From the NCBI RefSeq assembly GCF_002294985.1, contig NZ_NSGE01000005.1, positions 449,001 to 513,000 of the forward strand: 64,000 nucleotides of DNA, in the 5' to 3' direction. The notes under the pieces are model-generated. The model did not search any database. It was not told where the DNA came from and saw only the letters and a program-made list of their open reading frames with translations. Shown in pieces: positions 10,198 through 18,975 of this stretch; positions within the stretch are counted from its first letter, which is position 1; the number at the start of each line of letters is the position of its first letter. The position numbers and the translations under genes are program-made. The stretch is from Mesorhizobium sp. WSM3862 (GTDB taxonomy: Bacteria; Pseudomonadota; Alphaproteobacteria; Rhizobiales; Rhizobiaceae).

Positions 10198-10761
10198 ATG
10201 ACCGACAGGATTACGGCGCTCGACCTGGCCCGGGCGGAGCTGAGCGAAGCGACGAAGGCTTATTTCGCCAAATGCGAGGAAAAGCTCGGCCTCGTGCCCA
10301 ACGTGCTTCTGGCCTACGCCTTCGACGAGAAGAAGCTGCGCGCCTTCACCGACATGTACAACGAGCTGATGCTGGGCGAGTCCGGCCTGTCGAAGCTGGA
10401 GCGCGAGATGATCGCGGTCGCCGTTTCCTCGATCAACCAGTGCTACTACTGCCTGACCGCGCATGGCGCGGCGGTGCGCCAGCTTTCCGGTGAGCCCGCT
10501 CTTGGCGAGATGATGGTGATGAATTTCCGCGCCGCCGGCTTGCCCGAAAGGGAGACGGCGATGCTGGAATTCGCGGTCAAGCTGACGGAGGAGCCGGCCA
10601 AGATCGTCGAGGGGGACCGCGCCGCGTTGCGACAGGTGGGCTTCAGTGATCGCGACATCTGGGACATCGCCTCGACTGCCGCCTTCTTCAACATGTCGAA
10701 CCGGGTGGCCGCTGCGGTCGACATGCGACCGAACCCCGAATACCACGCCATGGCAAGGTGA
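10198..10761 (+). CDS. AhpD/carboxymuconolactone decarboxylase-like peroxidase-related protein
   Basis: A 187-residue protein with the AhpD-like fold signature. The motif is CYYCLTAH, with Cys82 and Cys85 as the redox pair and His89 as the conserved proton-relay residue. It is preceded by EREMIAVAVSSIN, which is typical of the peroxidase-related enzyme branch. A peroxide- or organic-hydroperoxide-reducing role is inferred from the CxxC motif. The substrate cannot be told from sequence. The start is ATG 10198, with GAGGAG eight bases upstream. It is divergent from NAD-glutamate dehydrogenase. A cluster of tandem hairpins follows. Confidence 0.88.
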   Translation: MTDRITALDLARAELSEATKAYFAKCEEKLGLVPNVLLAYAFDEKKLRAFTDMYNELMLGESGLSKLEREMIAVAVSSINQCYYCLTAHGAAVRQLSGEPALGEMMVMNFRAAGLPERETAMLEFAVKLTEEPAKIVEGDRAALRQVGFSDRDIWDIASTAAFFNMSNRVAAAVDMRPNPEYHAMAR

Positions 10762-10833
10762 GGCTCACCGGCCTCACATTAGCAACGTCGAATTTCTCGT
10801 TGCCCGCCCCGCCGTTTGGGTCGATGATCAACG

Positions 10834-10952
10834 ATTGCGGCTAGCCCGCATATCGATGATTGCGGCTAGCCCGCATTTCAACGATTGCGGCGTAGCCGCA
10901 TATCGGATTGCGGCGTAGCCGCATACCGCCAGGCGGCGCTGCCGCATACCGG
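10834..10952. repeat. Five tandem hairpin units, 22-25 bp each
   Basis: Five head-to-tail imperfect units lie at 10834-10858, 10859-10883, 10884-10906, 10907-10930 and 10931-10952. Each has a palindromic core of the form TGCGGC-GTA-GCCGCA, followed by an ATATCG- or ATACCG-like linker. The first two units carry the variant GGCTAGCCCGCA. The array fills the gap between the AhpD-like gene and the YciI-like gene. Confidence 0.85.
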
Positions 10953-10980
10953 CTCGACGCTGCCGAAAAGGGAGGAGAAC

Positions 10981-11304
10981 ATGGCGAAATTTCTCTATGT
11001 CTATCACGGCTCCGGCAAGATGCCGACCGAGGAGGCCGAGCGCAAAGCTGCGATGGATGCCTGGACCGGCTGGTACGACAAGCTGGGTTCGGCCGTGATC
11101 GACGGCGGCAATCCTGTCGGCATGTCGAGAACGGTGCTGCCCGGCGGCGTGGTCGAGAACAATGGCGGCAGCAATCCAACCGCCGGCTACACGATCGTCG
11201 AAGCGAAGGATATCGACGATGCCGTCGCCAAGGCCAGGGATTGTCCGATCCTGATGAACCCGGCCTTCAGCGTCGAGGTCGCGCCGATCATCGAGATGAT
11301 GTAG
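10981..11304 (+). CDS. YciI-like (YCII-related domain) protein
   Basis: A 107-residue protein of the YCII-related family (ferredoxin-like alpha+beta fold). It begins MAKFLYVYHG, has a Gly-rich centre (GGVVENNGGSNPTAGY) and ends with VEVAPIIEMM. Members of this size occur widely in rhizobia and are often next to ECF sigma factors; no activity is established for this group. The start is ATG 10981, preceded by GGGAGGAG at 10971-10978. The frame is open further upstream, but that part is encoded by the tandem hairpin array and is not believable as protein. Confidence 0.85.
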   Translation: MAKFLYVYHGSGKMPTEEAERKAAMDAWTGWYDKLGSAVIDGGNPVGMSRTVLPGGVVENNGGSNPTAGYTIVEAKDIDDAVAKARDCPILMNPAFSVEVAPIIEMM

Positions 11305-11662
11305 CGCCAAAGCGCCCGAAGGTCGTCACAGTGAAACACGGCGGGCGGCATACTCTTGCCCGCCCGCCGTCGCACGGCTAGAAGAGCCGATCCTTTTCCG
11401 ATTTCGAGTTTCACTTTGCCTCAGTAACCGCCGGTCTCGTCTACTCCCGAAAGCACCGCAGGCGCGCTTTGGCGGCACCTGCATTCATTTCATGTGTTCT
11501 TCAGGCGGCGGCGCGAGACCGGTTTGGCATTGCTGAGCCGCCGTCGCGCAATCGCGCGGGCGCCTGATTTTCAACCGCTACAGCCTTTCGCCACACCGTG
11601 CCCGCATGGGCATCTCGGACATTGCCGCGCTGACGGACTTCCGACGGGAAGGGCCTATCGGC
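11305..11662. other. 358-bp intergenic stretch with one hairpin
   Basis: The only structure I see is an ACGGCGGGC / GCCCGCCGT hairpin (11338-11346 with 11362-11370). It could end transcription of the YciI-like gene, though no T-run follows. The remainder shows no coding frame with convincing protein composition. Confidence 0.5.
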
Positions 11663-12289
11663 ATGTCTCGAACTTTGCGCATTCGCTGGGCGATCTCGCC
11701 CGCAGTCGCGCCTCGACCTCTCATCAACTGCAATCGCTGCGGCGGCGTCAAACCTCACCAATGCAGCGGAAAGTTCCGCGTCAACGCCAACGGCAAGCGC
11801 ATCGATGCCTGGCTGATCTATCGCTGCACCGACTGCGACAATTCCTGGAACCGCGCCATTTTTGAGCGATGCAACCGTCGCGACATCGCACCGGCGCTGC
11901 TGGCTGCACTCGAGCGCAACGATCCGACGCTGGTCCGACACTATGGCTTCGATGCCGTGGCGCTCAGAAATCGGGTCGGGCGGATCGAAGAATCTCCCGA
12001 AGTCACGGTGCGAAAGGAGCCGCTGGATGGCAGGCCGGAAGGCGCGACGGCGCTTTGGCTTGAGCTTCGGCTCGATGCCGCAACGCCCTTGCGGCTTGAC
12101 CGCTTGCTCGCCGGCGAGCTCGGCATCTCCCGGTCGAGGCTGCAGGCCTGGGAGGCGCGGCGGTTGCTCGCCATCGAACAGTGCGGCGCCAAAGCCCTGC
12201 GCAGGCCGGTGCGCGACGGCATGGTGGTACGCGTCGACCTCTCCGGCGAGAGCGGCCGTGACGCTGTCGTTTCGGCCGCATGTGCATGA
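11663..12289 (+). CDS. DUF1062 domain-containing protein with CxxC zinc knuckles
   Basis: A 208-residue protein of the DUF1062 family, function unknown. Two CxxC pairs (Cys23/Cys26 in INCNRCGG and Cys55/Cys58 in RCTDCDNSW) look like a four-cysteine zinc site. The C-terminal part (LRLDRLLAGELGISRSRLQAW) resembles an S4-type RNA-binding helix pair, so nucleic-acid binding is a reasonable inference. I chose ATG 11663 because it has a GGGAAGGG-like ribosome site; the in-frame ATG at 11606 has none. The gene is convergent with typA, and a hairpin lies in the 55-bp gap. Confidence 0.8.
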   Translation: MSRTLRIRWAISPAVAPRPLINCNRCGGVKPHQCSGKFRVNANGKRIDAWLIYRCTDCDNSWNRAIFERCNRRDIAPALLAALERNDPTLVRHYGFDAVALRNRVGRIEESPEVTVRKEPLDGRPEGATALWLELRLDAATPLRLDRLLAGELGISRSRLQAWEARRLLAIEQCGAKALRRPVRDGMVVRVDLSGESGRDAVVSAACA

Positions 12290-12297
12290 AGTGAAAA

Positions 12298-12321
12298 GAG
12301 AGGGAGCGCTGCTCCTCCCTT
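12298..12321. terminator. Hairpin between convergent DUF1062 gene and typA
   Basis: An imperfect hairpin, AGGGAGC-GCT-GCTCC(T)CCCT, is centred between the two stop codons and followed by TTGAG on the plus strand. It probably serves both genes. The T-run is weak. Confidence 0.35.
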
Positions 12322-12344
12322 GAGTAACTGCCTGGGCTAAAACC

Positions 12345-14174
12345 CTACGCCGCGCCCATCACCTTGGCCGACTTCTCGAAGCGCTTGCGCTCGTTCGGGT
12401 CGAGATAGAGCTTCCTGAGCCGAATGGTCTTCGGCGTCACCTCGACCAGCTCGTCGTCCTGGATCCAGGCCAGCGCGCGTTCCAGCGTCATGCGGACCGG
12501 CGGCGTCAGCTTCACCGCCTCGTCCTTGCCGGCGGCGCGGATGTTGGTGAGCTTCTTGCCCTTCAGCACGTTCACTTCCAGGTCGTTGTCGCGGGAATGG
12601 ATGCCGATGATCATGCCCTGGTAGACCTTGACGCCCGGATCGATGATCATCGGGCCGCGGTCCTCCAGGTTCCACATCGCATAGGCGACCGACTCACCCT
12701 GTTCGTTGGAGATCAGCACGCCATTGGTGCGGCCGGGCAGCTCGCCCTTGTACGGCTCGTAGGCATGAAACAGCCGGTTCATCACGGCGGTGCCGCGCGT
12801 GTCGGTCAACAGTTCCGACTGATAGCCGATCAGGCCGCGGGTCGGCGCGTGGAAGACAAGGCGCTGGCGGTTGCCGCCGGAGGGGCGCAGCTCGACCATC
12901 TCGGCCTTGCGTTCCGACATCTTCTGCACGACCACGCCGGCGTGCTCCTCGTCGACGTCGATGACGACTTCCTCGACCGGCTCCAGCAACTGGCCGTCAT
13001 CGCCCTTCTGCATGACGACCCGCGGGCGCGACACGGCGATCTCGAAGCCTTCGCGGCGCATCGTCTCGATCAGCACGGCAAGCTGCAACTCGCCGCGACC
13101 GGAGACGAAGAAGGAATCCTTCTCCGGCGATTCCTCGATCTTGAGCGCCACATTCCCTTCGGCCTCGCGCAGCAGCCGGTCGCGGATGACGCGGCTGGTC
13201 ACCTTGTCGCCCTCGGTGCCGGCAAGCGGACTGTCGTTGACGAGGAAGGACATGGTCACCGTCGGCGGGTCGATAGGCTGCGCATGCAACGGCTCGCTCA
13301 CGCTCGGATCGCAGAAGGTGTCGGCGACGGTGCCCTTCGACAGGCCGGCGATGGCGACGATGTCGCCCGCCTGGGCTTCCTCGATCGGCTGGCGCTCGAG
13401 GCCACGGAAGGCGAGGATTTTCGAGATTCGTCCGGTCTCGATCTGCGTGCCGTCATGGTGCAGCACCTTGACCGCCTGGTTTGGCTTCAGCGAGCCCGAC
13501 TCGATGCGGCCGGTGATGATGCGGCCGAGGAACGGATTGGCCTCGAGGATGGTGCCGATCATGCGGAACGGACCGGGATGCACCGTCGGCGCCGGCACAT
13601 GCTTGACGACGAGATCGAACAGCGGCGCAAGGCCCTGGTCCTTGGGACCTTCAGGATTTTCCGAGACCCAGCCGTCGCGGCCCGAGCCGTAGAGGATCGG
13701 GAAGTCGAGCTGTTCGTCGGTCGCATCGAGCGCCGCGAACAGGTCGAACACCTCGTTGACCACCTCGATGTGACGGGCGTCAGGCCGGTCGATCTTGTTG
13801 ATGACGACGATCGGCCGCAGACCTACCTTCAGCGCCTTGCCGACGACGAACTTGGTCTGCGGCATCGGCCCTTCGGCGGCGTCGACGAGCACGATCGCCG
13901 AATCCACCATCGACAGGATGCGCTCGACCTCACCGCCGAAGTCGGCGTGTCCGGGCGTGTCGACGATATTGATGCGGGTGCCCTTCCAGTCGACCGAGGT
14001 CGCCTTGGCCAGGATGGTGATGCCGCGTTCTTTTTCGAGGTCGTTGGAGTCCATGGCGCGCTCGGCGACGCGCTGGTTTTCGCGGAAGGCGCCGGACTGT
14101 TTCAGGAGTTGGTCGACGAGCGTGGTTTTCCCATGGTCGACATGCGCGATGATCGCGATATTGCGGAGGTTCAT
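12345..14174 (-). CDS. typA: Ribosome-associated translational GTPase TypA/BipA
   Basis: A 609-residue translational GTPase that binds ribosomes and is needed for 50S assembly and stress growth in studied bacteria. G1 is AHVDHGKTT at residues 10-18. The G3 motif DTPGHADF and G4 motif NKIDRP follow. Elongation-factor-like domains II, III and V and the TypA-specific C-terminal domain complete the usual length. The start ATG 14174 begins [13 protein letters not shown] as in orthologues. The longer frame (to 14258) is Arg/Cys-rich and not homologous. Its only possible ribosome site is a weak GAGA. Confidence 0.97.
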   Translation of the reverse strand: MNLRNIAIIAHVDHGKTTLVDQLLKQSGAFRENQRVAERAMDSNDLEKERGITILAKATSVDWKGTRINIVDTPGHADFGGEVERILSMVDSAIVLVDAAEGPMPQTKFVVGKALKVGLRPIVVINKIDRPDARHIEVVNEVFDLFAALDATDEQLDFPILYGSGRDGWVSENPEGPKDQGLAPLFDLVVKHVPAPTVHPGPFRMIGTILEANPFLGRIITGRIESGSLKPNQAVKVLHHDGTQIETGRISKILAFRGLERQPIEEAQAGDIVAIAGLSKGTVADTFCDPSVSEPLHAQPIDPPTVTMSFLVNDSPLAGTEGDKVTSRVIRDRLLREAEGNVALKIEESPEKDSFFVSGRGELQLAVLIETMRREGFEIAVSRPRVVMQKGDDGQLLEPVEEVVIDVDEEHAGVVVQKMSERKAEMVELRPSGGNRQRLVFHAPTRGLIGYQSELLTDTRGTAVMNRLFHAYEPYKGELPGRTNGVLISNEQGESVAYAMWNLEDRGPMIIDPGVKVYQGMIIGIHSRDNDLEVNVLKGKKLTNIRAAGKDEAVKLTPPVRMTLERALAWIQDDELVEVTPKTIRLRKLYLDPNERKRFEKSAKVMGAA

Positions 14175-14368
14175 TGTCTGGTCTCGGGAGCGTTGCAGGC
14201 AGCAGGCCCGAAAGCGCCGCCTTTTTTGGTTGGGCGGCTCATACAAGGTTTTTCGCAATTGCGAAAGGGGAGGCCCCGCCCCAAATAAATGGTCACTGAT
14301 TCTTAAACGTCTTGGTGTGAACTGATTCTGTTAACCAAGGCGGAACCTTTGAGGGGCCGGGCAATTTC

Positions 14369-14653
14369 ATGTTCATGACCGATCAGATGTCCAGATTGCG
14401 TCCGGTTTTCGCGTGGGCCGCGCTTGGCGTGCTTGTCGCGGCTGGCGCCGCGCAGTCGGCGGCTGCCCTGAGAGAAGCCGAGCCCTCGCCCCCTGATGCC
14501 AAAACCGCGCAGCAGATGTTTGCCGACGCCCCGGACGGGGTCGACCCGATCGTCACCGGCCCGGTCAGCGCCGCCTTCAAGCAGCGCCAGAAGGCAGCCA
14601 ACTGCGACACCGCCGTCTGGCCGAACATTCCCGCGACCTGCTATCCGGACTAA
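14369..14653 (+). CDS. Small exported hypothetical protein
   Basis: A 94-residue protein with a cleavable-looking signal peptide (hydrophobic stretch FAWAALGVLVAAGAAQSAAA, about residues 13-32). A short mature part holds two cysteines (NCDTAVWPNIPATCYPD) that could form a disulphide in the periplasm. I do not recognise a named domain. The start is ATG 14369 or ATG 14375; GAGGGG at 14351-14356 is somewhat far from both. It is divergent from typA, with 194 bp between the start codons. Confidence 0.65.
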   Translation: MFMTDQMSRLRPVFAWAALGVLVAAGAAQSAAALREAEPSPPDAKTAQQMFADAPDGVDPIVTGPVSAAFKQRQKAANCDTAVWPNIPATCYPD

Positions 14654-14702
14654 TTGCGGACGGCTTTCTGACAACGGTAGCACTCCGGCACATGCCCCCT
14701 GC

Positions 14703-14723
14703 CCTGCCGGACAGTCCGGCAGG
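14703..14723. terminator. Perfect 10-bp-arm palindrome between convergent genes
   Basis: The left arm CCTGCCGGAC (14703-14712) and right arm GTCCGGCAGG (14714-14723) flank a single base. It lies between the exported hypothetical gene and the phoD-like gene. The GTCCGGCAGGA word also occurs in the family B repeats at 22710-22889 and near 36870, so this may be a fragment of that family acting as terminator. Confidence 0.55.
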
Positions 14724-14749
14724 AAATAGGGGGGTGCCTCGTCCCGACC

Positions 14750-16324
14750 CTAAGCCGACCGCACCGGATCGAGCGTGACCTTGTAGAGCTCGTTGTCGTC
14801 GCGATCCATCAGCCGCACCGTTAGCTGCTCGGTGGCGCCGGAAATGTCGACCAGGCCAAAGAACTGCAGGCCCGCTGATGGCGGCAGGTTCTGGCCCTGC
14901 TCGGCGCTCGGCGCCTTGATGAACTTCAGCTCGGGCCCGAAGGTCATGTCGAGATCGTTGGGACCGAAGGTGCCGGCGTGGATCGGGCCGGAGACGAATT
15001 CCCAGAACGGGTTGAAATCCTGGAACTGCGCCTTGTCCGGATTGTAGTAATGCGCCGCCGTATAGTGGACGTCGGCGGTCAGCCACACCGTGTTGGTGAT
15101 GCCGGCGTTCTTGATGTAGCGCAGCAGGTCGGCGAACTCGAGCTCGCGGCCTTTTGGCGTGCCATTGTCGCCGTTGCTGACCGCCTCGGCGCCGGCCTTT
15201 TTGGCCGCGTCGTTCCAGACGACGAGGCCGAGCGGCATGTCGGCGGCGATGATCTTCCAGGTCGCCTTGGAATTCGCCAGCTCGCGCTTCAGCCACTGCG
15301 TCTGCTGCTCGCCGAGCATGCGCGACTTCGGCGTCAGCGTGTCCTCCATGTCGGGGCCGTTCGGGCCGCGATAGGAGCGCATGTCGAGGAAGAACACGTC
15401 GAGCAGCGGCCCGTGGGCGATCTTGCGATAGACGCGTCCCGGTTCCGAAGGTTCGTAGCGGATGGTCGTCATCTCGTGGAAGGCGCGCGCCGCGCGAGCC
15501 GCCAGCACATGGATGGATTTTTCCGTGTAGCGGTTGTCGGTCGTCAGGTCCTTCGAATCCGACCAGTTGTTCACCACCTCGTGGTCGTCCCACTGGTAGA
15601 AGGTCGGGCAGATGGCGCTAAGCGCGAGCACGTGCTTGTCCATCATGTTGTACTTCCACTGGTCGCGATACTCGTCCAGCGTTTCGGCAACCTTGCGCTT
15701 GCCGTCGATCATGACGACGTTCTTCCACTTGCCGCCGCCGGGCAGGTCGACCTCGTCCTTCATGGCGCCGTCGGCATAGATCGTGTCGCCGGAATGGAGG
15801 AAGAAGTCAGGCGTATGCTTGGCGATGGTGGAGTAGGTCTTCATGCCGGTCTCGTCGATGCCCCAGCCCTGGCCGGCGGTGTCGCCCGACCACGCGAAGC
15901 GCACGTCGCGCTTCGACGCCGGCGCGGTGCGGAAACGGCCGACGATCGGCTCGGAGACGGCGTTGATGTCGGAAAGATCGGCGGCCGTCATCCGGTAGAA
16001 AATGTCCTGGTCGGCGGCGAGGTCGGTGAGCAGCCGCTTCACCGTATAGTCGCTGGCGGGCGAGGTATCGAGCGGCGCCAGCCTGACGGCGTCGGCGAAG
16101 CTTTCGGTGGTCGACACTTCGTACATCACGCGCGCCGGCCGGTCGGTGCGGGTCCAGATCACGCCGGAGGTGGCGTCGATATCGCCGGACTGGACGCCGT
16201 GGGTGAAGGCCGGGCGCTGATTGGCGCGCGAATAGTAAGGCAACGCGAGACCGGAGGCGCCGACTAGGCCAAAGGCGCTGGCCGAGGTGACGAAAGCGCG
16301 GCGGGTTAACGAGAGCTTGTTCAT
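14750..16324 (-). CDS. phoD: Alkaline phosphatase D family protein, Tat-exported
   Basis: A 524-residue PhoD-type metallophosphatase/phosphodiesterase, expected in the periplasm. The N-terminus MNKLSLTRRAFVTSASAFGL is a twin-arginine signal. Metal-site motifs follow in order: SGDTIYADG (about residue 180), WDDHEVVNNW (about 245) and TADVHYTAAHYY (about 417). PhoD enzymes release phosphate from mono- and diesters and use Ca/Fe in characterised cases. The start ATG 16324 is preceded by GGAGA. The longer frame to 16372 lacks protein character. I saw no convincing Pho box, so phosphate control is not claimed. Confidence 0.92.
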   Translation of the reverse strand: MNKLSLTRRAFVTSASAFGLVGASGLALPYYSRANQRPAFTHGVQSGDIDATSGVIWTRTDRPARVMYEVSTTESFADAVRLAPLDTSPASDYTVKRLLTDLAADQDIFYRMTAADLSDINAVSEPIVGRFRTAPASKRDVRFAWSGDTAGQGWGIDETGMKTYSTIAKHTPDFFLHSGDTIYADGAMKDEVDLPGGGKWKNVVMIDGKRKVAETLDEYRDQWKYNMMDKHVLALSAICPTFYQWDDHEVVNNWSDSKDLTTDNRYTEKSIHVLAARAARAFHEMTTIRYEPSEPGRVYRKIAHGPLLDVFFLDMRSYRGPNGPDMEDTLTPKSRMLGEQQTQWLKRELANSKATWKIIAADMPLGLVVWNDAAKKAGAEAVSNGDNGTPKGRELEFADLLRYIKNAGITNTVWLTADVHYTAAHYYNPDKAQFQDFNPFWEFVSGPIHAGTFGPNDLDMTFGPELKFIKAPSAEQGQNLPPSAGLQFFGLVDISGATEQLTVRLMDRDDNELYKVTLDPVRSA

Positions 16325-16424
16325 GGCTGTCTCCGGATGGCGTTGAACGGGACCGCAAACCTCCGGCCTCAATGTTTCAGGCGCATATCGGAACCATGAA
16401 ATTTTGATAACAGGTCACAGCTCT

Positions 16425-16449
16425 CCCTTCTCCCCTTGCGGGAGAAGGG
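16425..16449. repeat. Single family A hairpin downstream of MFS gene
   Basis: CCCTTCTCCC (16425-16434) and GGGAGAAGGG (16440-16449) form a hairpin with loop CTTGC, the same module as in the 3481-3643 element. It is just downstream of the minus-strand MFS stop and could act as its terminator. Confidence 0.65.
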
Positions 16450-16460
16450 GAAGTCGCGCT

Positions 16461-17744
16461 TTAGGCCGCCTGCGGTTCCGGCTCAAAAGCCGGCTTGCTC
16501 GTGTTGATCAAGAGCGAAATACAGGCCGCGGCTATGCCGGTCATGCCGGCGATCAGGAAGGCAAGCTCGTAATTGCCCTGCAATTCGCGCATCGTGCCGC
16601 CGAAGGCCGCCGCCGCCGCGGCGCCCACCTGGTGGCCGGCGACGATCCAGCCGAACACGATCGGGCCGCTGCGGTCGCCGAAAGCTTCGTTGGCGAGCCT
16701 GAGCGTCGGCGGCACTGTGGCGATCCAGTCTAGTCCATAGAGCACGGCGAAGATGATCAGGCTGACCGCCGAGAAGCCGGAATAGGGCAGATAGATGAGC
16801 GACAGGCCGCGCACGGCGTAATAGACGCCAAGCAGCTTGCGCGGATCGAAACGATCGGTGAGCCAGCCGGACAGCGTCGTGCCGATCAGGTCGAAGATGC
16901 CCATCATCGACAATAGCCCGGCTGCCTGCACCTCGCCGATGCCCATGTCGCCGCAAAAGGCGATGAGGTGCGTGCCGACGAGGCCGTTTGTGGTGAAACC
17001 GCAGACAAAGAATGTGGCGAACAGGTACCAGAACACCCTGGTTCCCGCGGCACGGCGCAACGTGTTCAGCGTATGCGCCAGGAAATTGCCTTGCGCGGCC
17101 GGCGACACCGGCGGCACGTCGTCGGCATCGGCGCCATAACGCACCTGGCCGATGGAAGCCGGGCGCTCCGGCACCAGCAGAAAGACCAGCGGCACGAGAG
17201 CCGCCGTGGCAATGGCGATGGCAACGGCGACCGGCTTCCAACCTCCCGACTGAGCCAGCGAGGCGAGCAGCGGCAGGAACACCAGCAGGCCGGTCGCGCT
17301 GGAGGCGGACATCAGCCCCATCACCAGGCCGCGATTGGTCTTGAACCAGCGATTGACGATGGTGGCGCCGAGCACGGTCGCGACCGCGCCCGAGCCGATG
17401 CCCGAAAATATCCCCCATGTGATCAGCAGATGCCACGGCTTGGTCATCAGCAGGCTGAGCGCTGTGGAGCCCGACATGATCAGCAGCGCGGCAAGCAGTG
17501 TGCGGCGTAGCCCGATCCGCTCCATCAACGCCGCGGCAAATGGCCCGGTGAGGCCATAGAGGAAGATGCCGACCGCGGCGGCAAGCGAGACGACCTCGCG
17601 CCGCCAGCCGAAGCTCTCTTCCAGCGGCAGCATCATGACCGCCGGCGCGGAACGGAGTCCGGCGGCGATCAGCAGGCAGAAGAAGATGACTGCGACGACG
17701 ACGAAGGCGTAGCGCTGGCCAAAGGGGCGGGAATGAGCTAGCAT
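16461..17744 (-). CDS. MFS transporter (monocarboxylate/oxalate-formate-like), TetR-controlled
   Basis: A 427-residue protein with 12 predicted membrane segments in two halves separated by a soluble loop (RPASIGQVRYGADADD). The N-terminal GLRSAPAVMMLPLEESFGW fits MFS carriers of the OFA/monocarboxylate-like branch. The substrate is unknown. The start is ATG 17744. A GTG at 17780 would give a 12-residue extension that lies inside the operator region, so I think it unlikely, but no good ribosome site precedes 17744 either. It is divergent from a TetR-family regulator across a 17-bp inverted repeat, so repression by that regulator is the natural reading. Confidence 0.88.
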   Translation of the reverse strand: MLAHSRPFGQRYAFVVVAVIFFCLLIAAGLRSAPAVMMLPLEESFGWRREVVSLAAAVGIFLYGLTGPFAAALMERIGLRRTLLAALLIMSGSTALSLLMTKPWHLLITWGIFSGIGSGAVATVLGATIVNRWFKTNRGLVMGLMSASSATGLLVFLPLLASLAQSGGWKPVAVAIAIATAALVPLVFLLVPERPASIGQVRYGADADDVPPVSPAAQGNFLAHTLNTLRRAAGTRVFWYLFATFFVCGFTTNGLVGTHLIAFCGDMGIGEVQAAGLLSMMGIFDLIGTTLSGWLTDRFDPRKLLGVYYAVRGLSLIYLPYSGFSAVSLIIFAVLYGLDWIATVPPTLRLANEAFGDRSGPIVFGWIVAGHQVGAAAAAAFGGTMRELQGNYELAFLIAGMTGIAAACISLLINTSKPAFEPEPQAA

Positions 17745-17801
17745 GTTACTGACCGGTACGTTGCAATGGAGCGGCGCCACTCATACGTACCGGTCAGTAA
17801 C
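17745..17801. promoter_or_regulatory. TetR-type operator: perfect 17-bp inverted repeat
   Basis: GTTACTGACCGGTACGT at 17745-17761 is repeated exactly in inverse orientation at 17785-17801. Each half is itself an imperfect palindrome (TACTG-AC-CGGTA type), so two dimer sites are possible. The element directly abuts the MFS start codon and lies 21 bp before the TetR gene, placing it over both promoters. Confidence 0.85.
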
Positions 17802-17822
17802 ATTGTCAAGCGAGTTTGTTGA

Positions 17823-18440
17823 ATGCCATCGGACAAAAAAATTGAAGCGTCGATCAGCGGAGCCGGCACGGCGCCGGCGCCGAAGGCTGCCGACAAGATC
17901 CTCGACGTGGCGCGCGACCTGTTCTATCGCGAAGGCATCCGGGCGATCGGCGTCGATGAGATCGTCAGGCGCGCCGGCGTCACCAAGCCCAGCCTGTACC
18001 GGACCTTCCCGTCCAAGGACGAACTCGCCGCTTCCTATCTGCGCAAGTGCGACCTCGAATTCTGGCAGCGGTTCGACGAGGCCGTGGACGCGCATCCTGG
18101 CAATGCGCGCGCGCAGATCATCGCTTTCCTCACTCGCGTCGGCAAACGCACGCAGAGGCCGGACTATCGCGGCTGCGGCATGACCAATGCGGCGGTCGAA
18201 TATCCCGAGCACGGCCATCCTGCGCGGGTGGTGAGCGAGAACAACAAGCAGGAATTGCGCCGGCGCCTGCGCGCCATGGCGGCCGCGATGGGTGCGAGTG
18301 ATTCCGACACGCTGGGCGATGGGCTGCTGCTGCTGATAGAGGGCGCCTATATCAGCGGCCAATTGTTCGGCCTCGGCGGACCGGCGGCATCGGTCGCCCG
18401 TAACGCCGATCTCCTGATTGAAGCGAGCTTGAAGAAATAG
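17823..18440 (+). CDS. TetR/AcrR family transcriptional regulator
   Basis: A 205-residue repressor. The N-terminal HTH spans roughly residues 20-70 (ILDVARDLFYREGIRAIGVDEIVRRAGVTKPSLYRTFPSKDEL). The rest is the helical ligand and dimer domain, with the GCGMTNAAVEYPEHGHP segment seen in a common rhizobial TetR subgroup. It is divergently placed next to an MFS carrier, with a strong inverted repeat between, so it probably represses both itself and the carrier and is released by the carrier's substrate. The start is ATG 17823. Confidence 0.92.
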   Translation: MPSDKKIEASISGAGTAPAPKAADKILDVARDLFYREGIRAIGVDEIVRRAGVTKPSLYRTFPSKDELAASYLRKCDLEFWQRFDEAVDAHPGNARAQIIAFLTRVGKRTQRPDYRGCGMTNAAVEYPEHGHPARVVSENNKQELRRRLRAMAAAMGASDSDTLGDGLLLLIEGAYISGQLFGLGGPAASVARNADLLIEASLKK

Positions 18441-18516
18441 ACCTTGCGATCCGACCCAGCAGCAATCATACTAGTATTGCTTGAGCTTTAAGCTATTGCG
18501 AACTGGCGGCTAAGAT

Positions 18517-18948
18517 TTGAACATTGGTCGTATGCTCTTGGACGATCTGCAAAAGATGTTCCTGATCCACTATATGGGGCGGGGCAATCGAGGATTTATC
18601 GGCGAGCAAGAAAAGAAAGATATTGTCACGGTCCTGAACCTGAACGAATACACGGTCAAGGAAGCCGTGCTGCGCAGAGTGCTTTTCTTGCTGCTGATCT
18701 CGTCAGCGCTGAACTACTGTATCGAAAAGGCGCACGGCGCCGGCTCAGCGGCAAGCATCCTGACCGGGTCAATATGTACGATCGCTTTGGTGTTTTTATA
18801 TCTGGATGCTTTTGTCCCCATTGTCCTGCTTGCCGTCTGGGTGTCACTGCTCGCGATCTGCTGGATGGACTATCAAGCGTTCCTGGCATCCGCTTTGTTT
18901 TCCACGTTGTACGCCTTGTATTTTTTTGCGAGGCTTAGAGCCAGATAA
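18517..18948 (+). CDS. Hypothetical membrane protein in an AT-richer patch
   Basis: A 143-residue protein, not recognised. The first 45 residues are soluble (KKDIVTVLNLNEYTVKEA). Three or four hydrophobic segments follow (VLFLLLISSALNYC, SILTGSICTIALVFLYLDAFV, VLLAVWVSLLAIC, LFSTLYALYFFA). Start is TTG 18517 or ATG 18532; neither has a good ribosome site. Codon use is visibly less GC-rich at third positions than in its neighbours, which suggests recent arrival or weak selection. No neighbour suggests a function. Confidence 0.6.
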   Translation: MNIGRMLLDDLQKMFLIHYMGRGNRGFIGEQEKKDIVTVLNLNEYTVKEAVLRRVLFLLLISSALNYCIEKAHGAGSAASILTGSICTIALVFLYLDAFVPIVLLAVWVSLLAICWMDYQAFLASALFSTLYALYFFARLRAR

Positions 18949-18975
18949 CAAAATACTCACGGGAATGTAATCGCG

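Noticed and set aside
10834..10952. Short CRISPR-like array
   Set aside because: Units are contiguous with no unique spacers and no cas genes are present; it is a tandem hairpin array.
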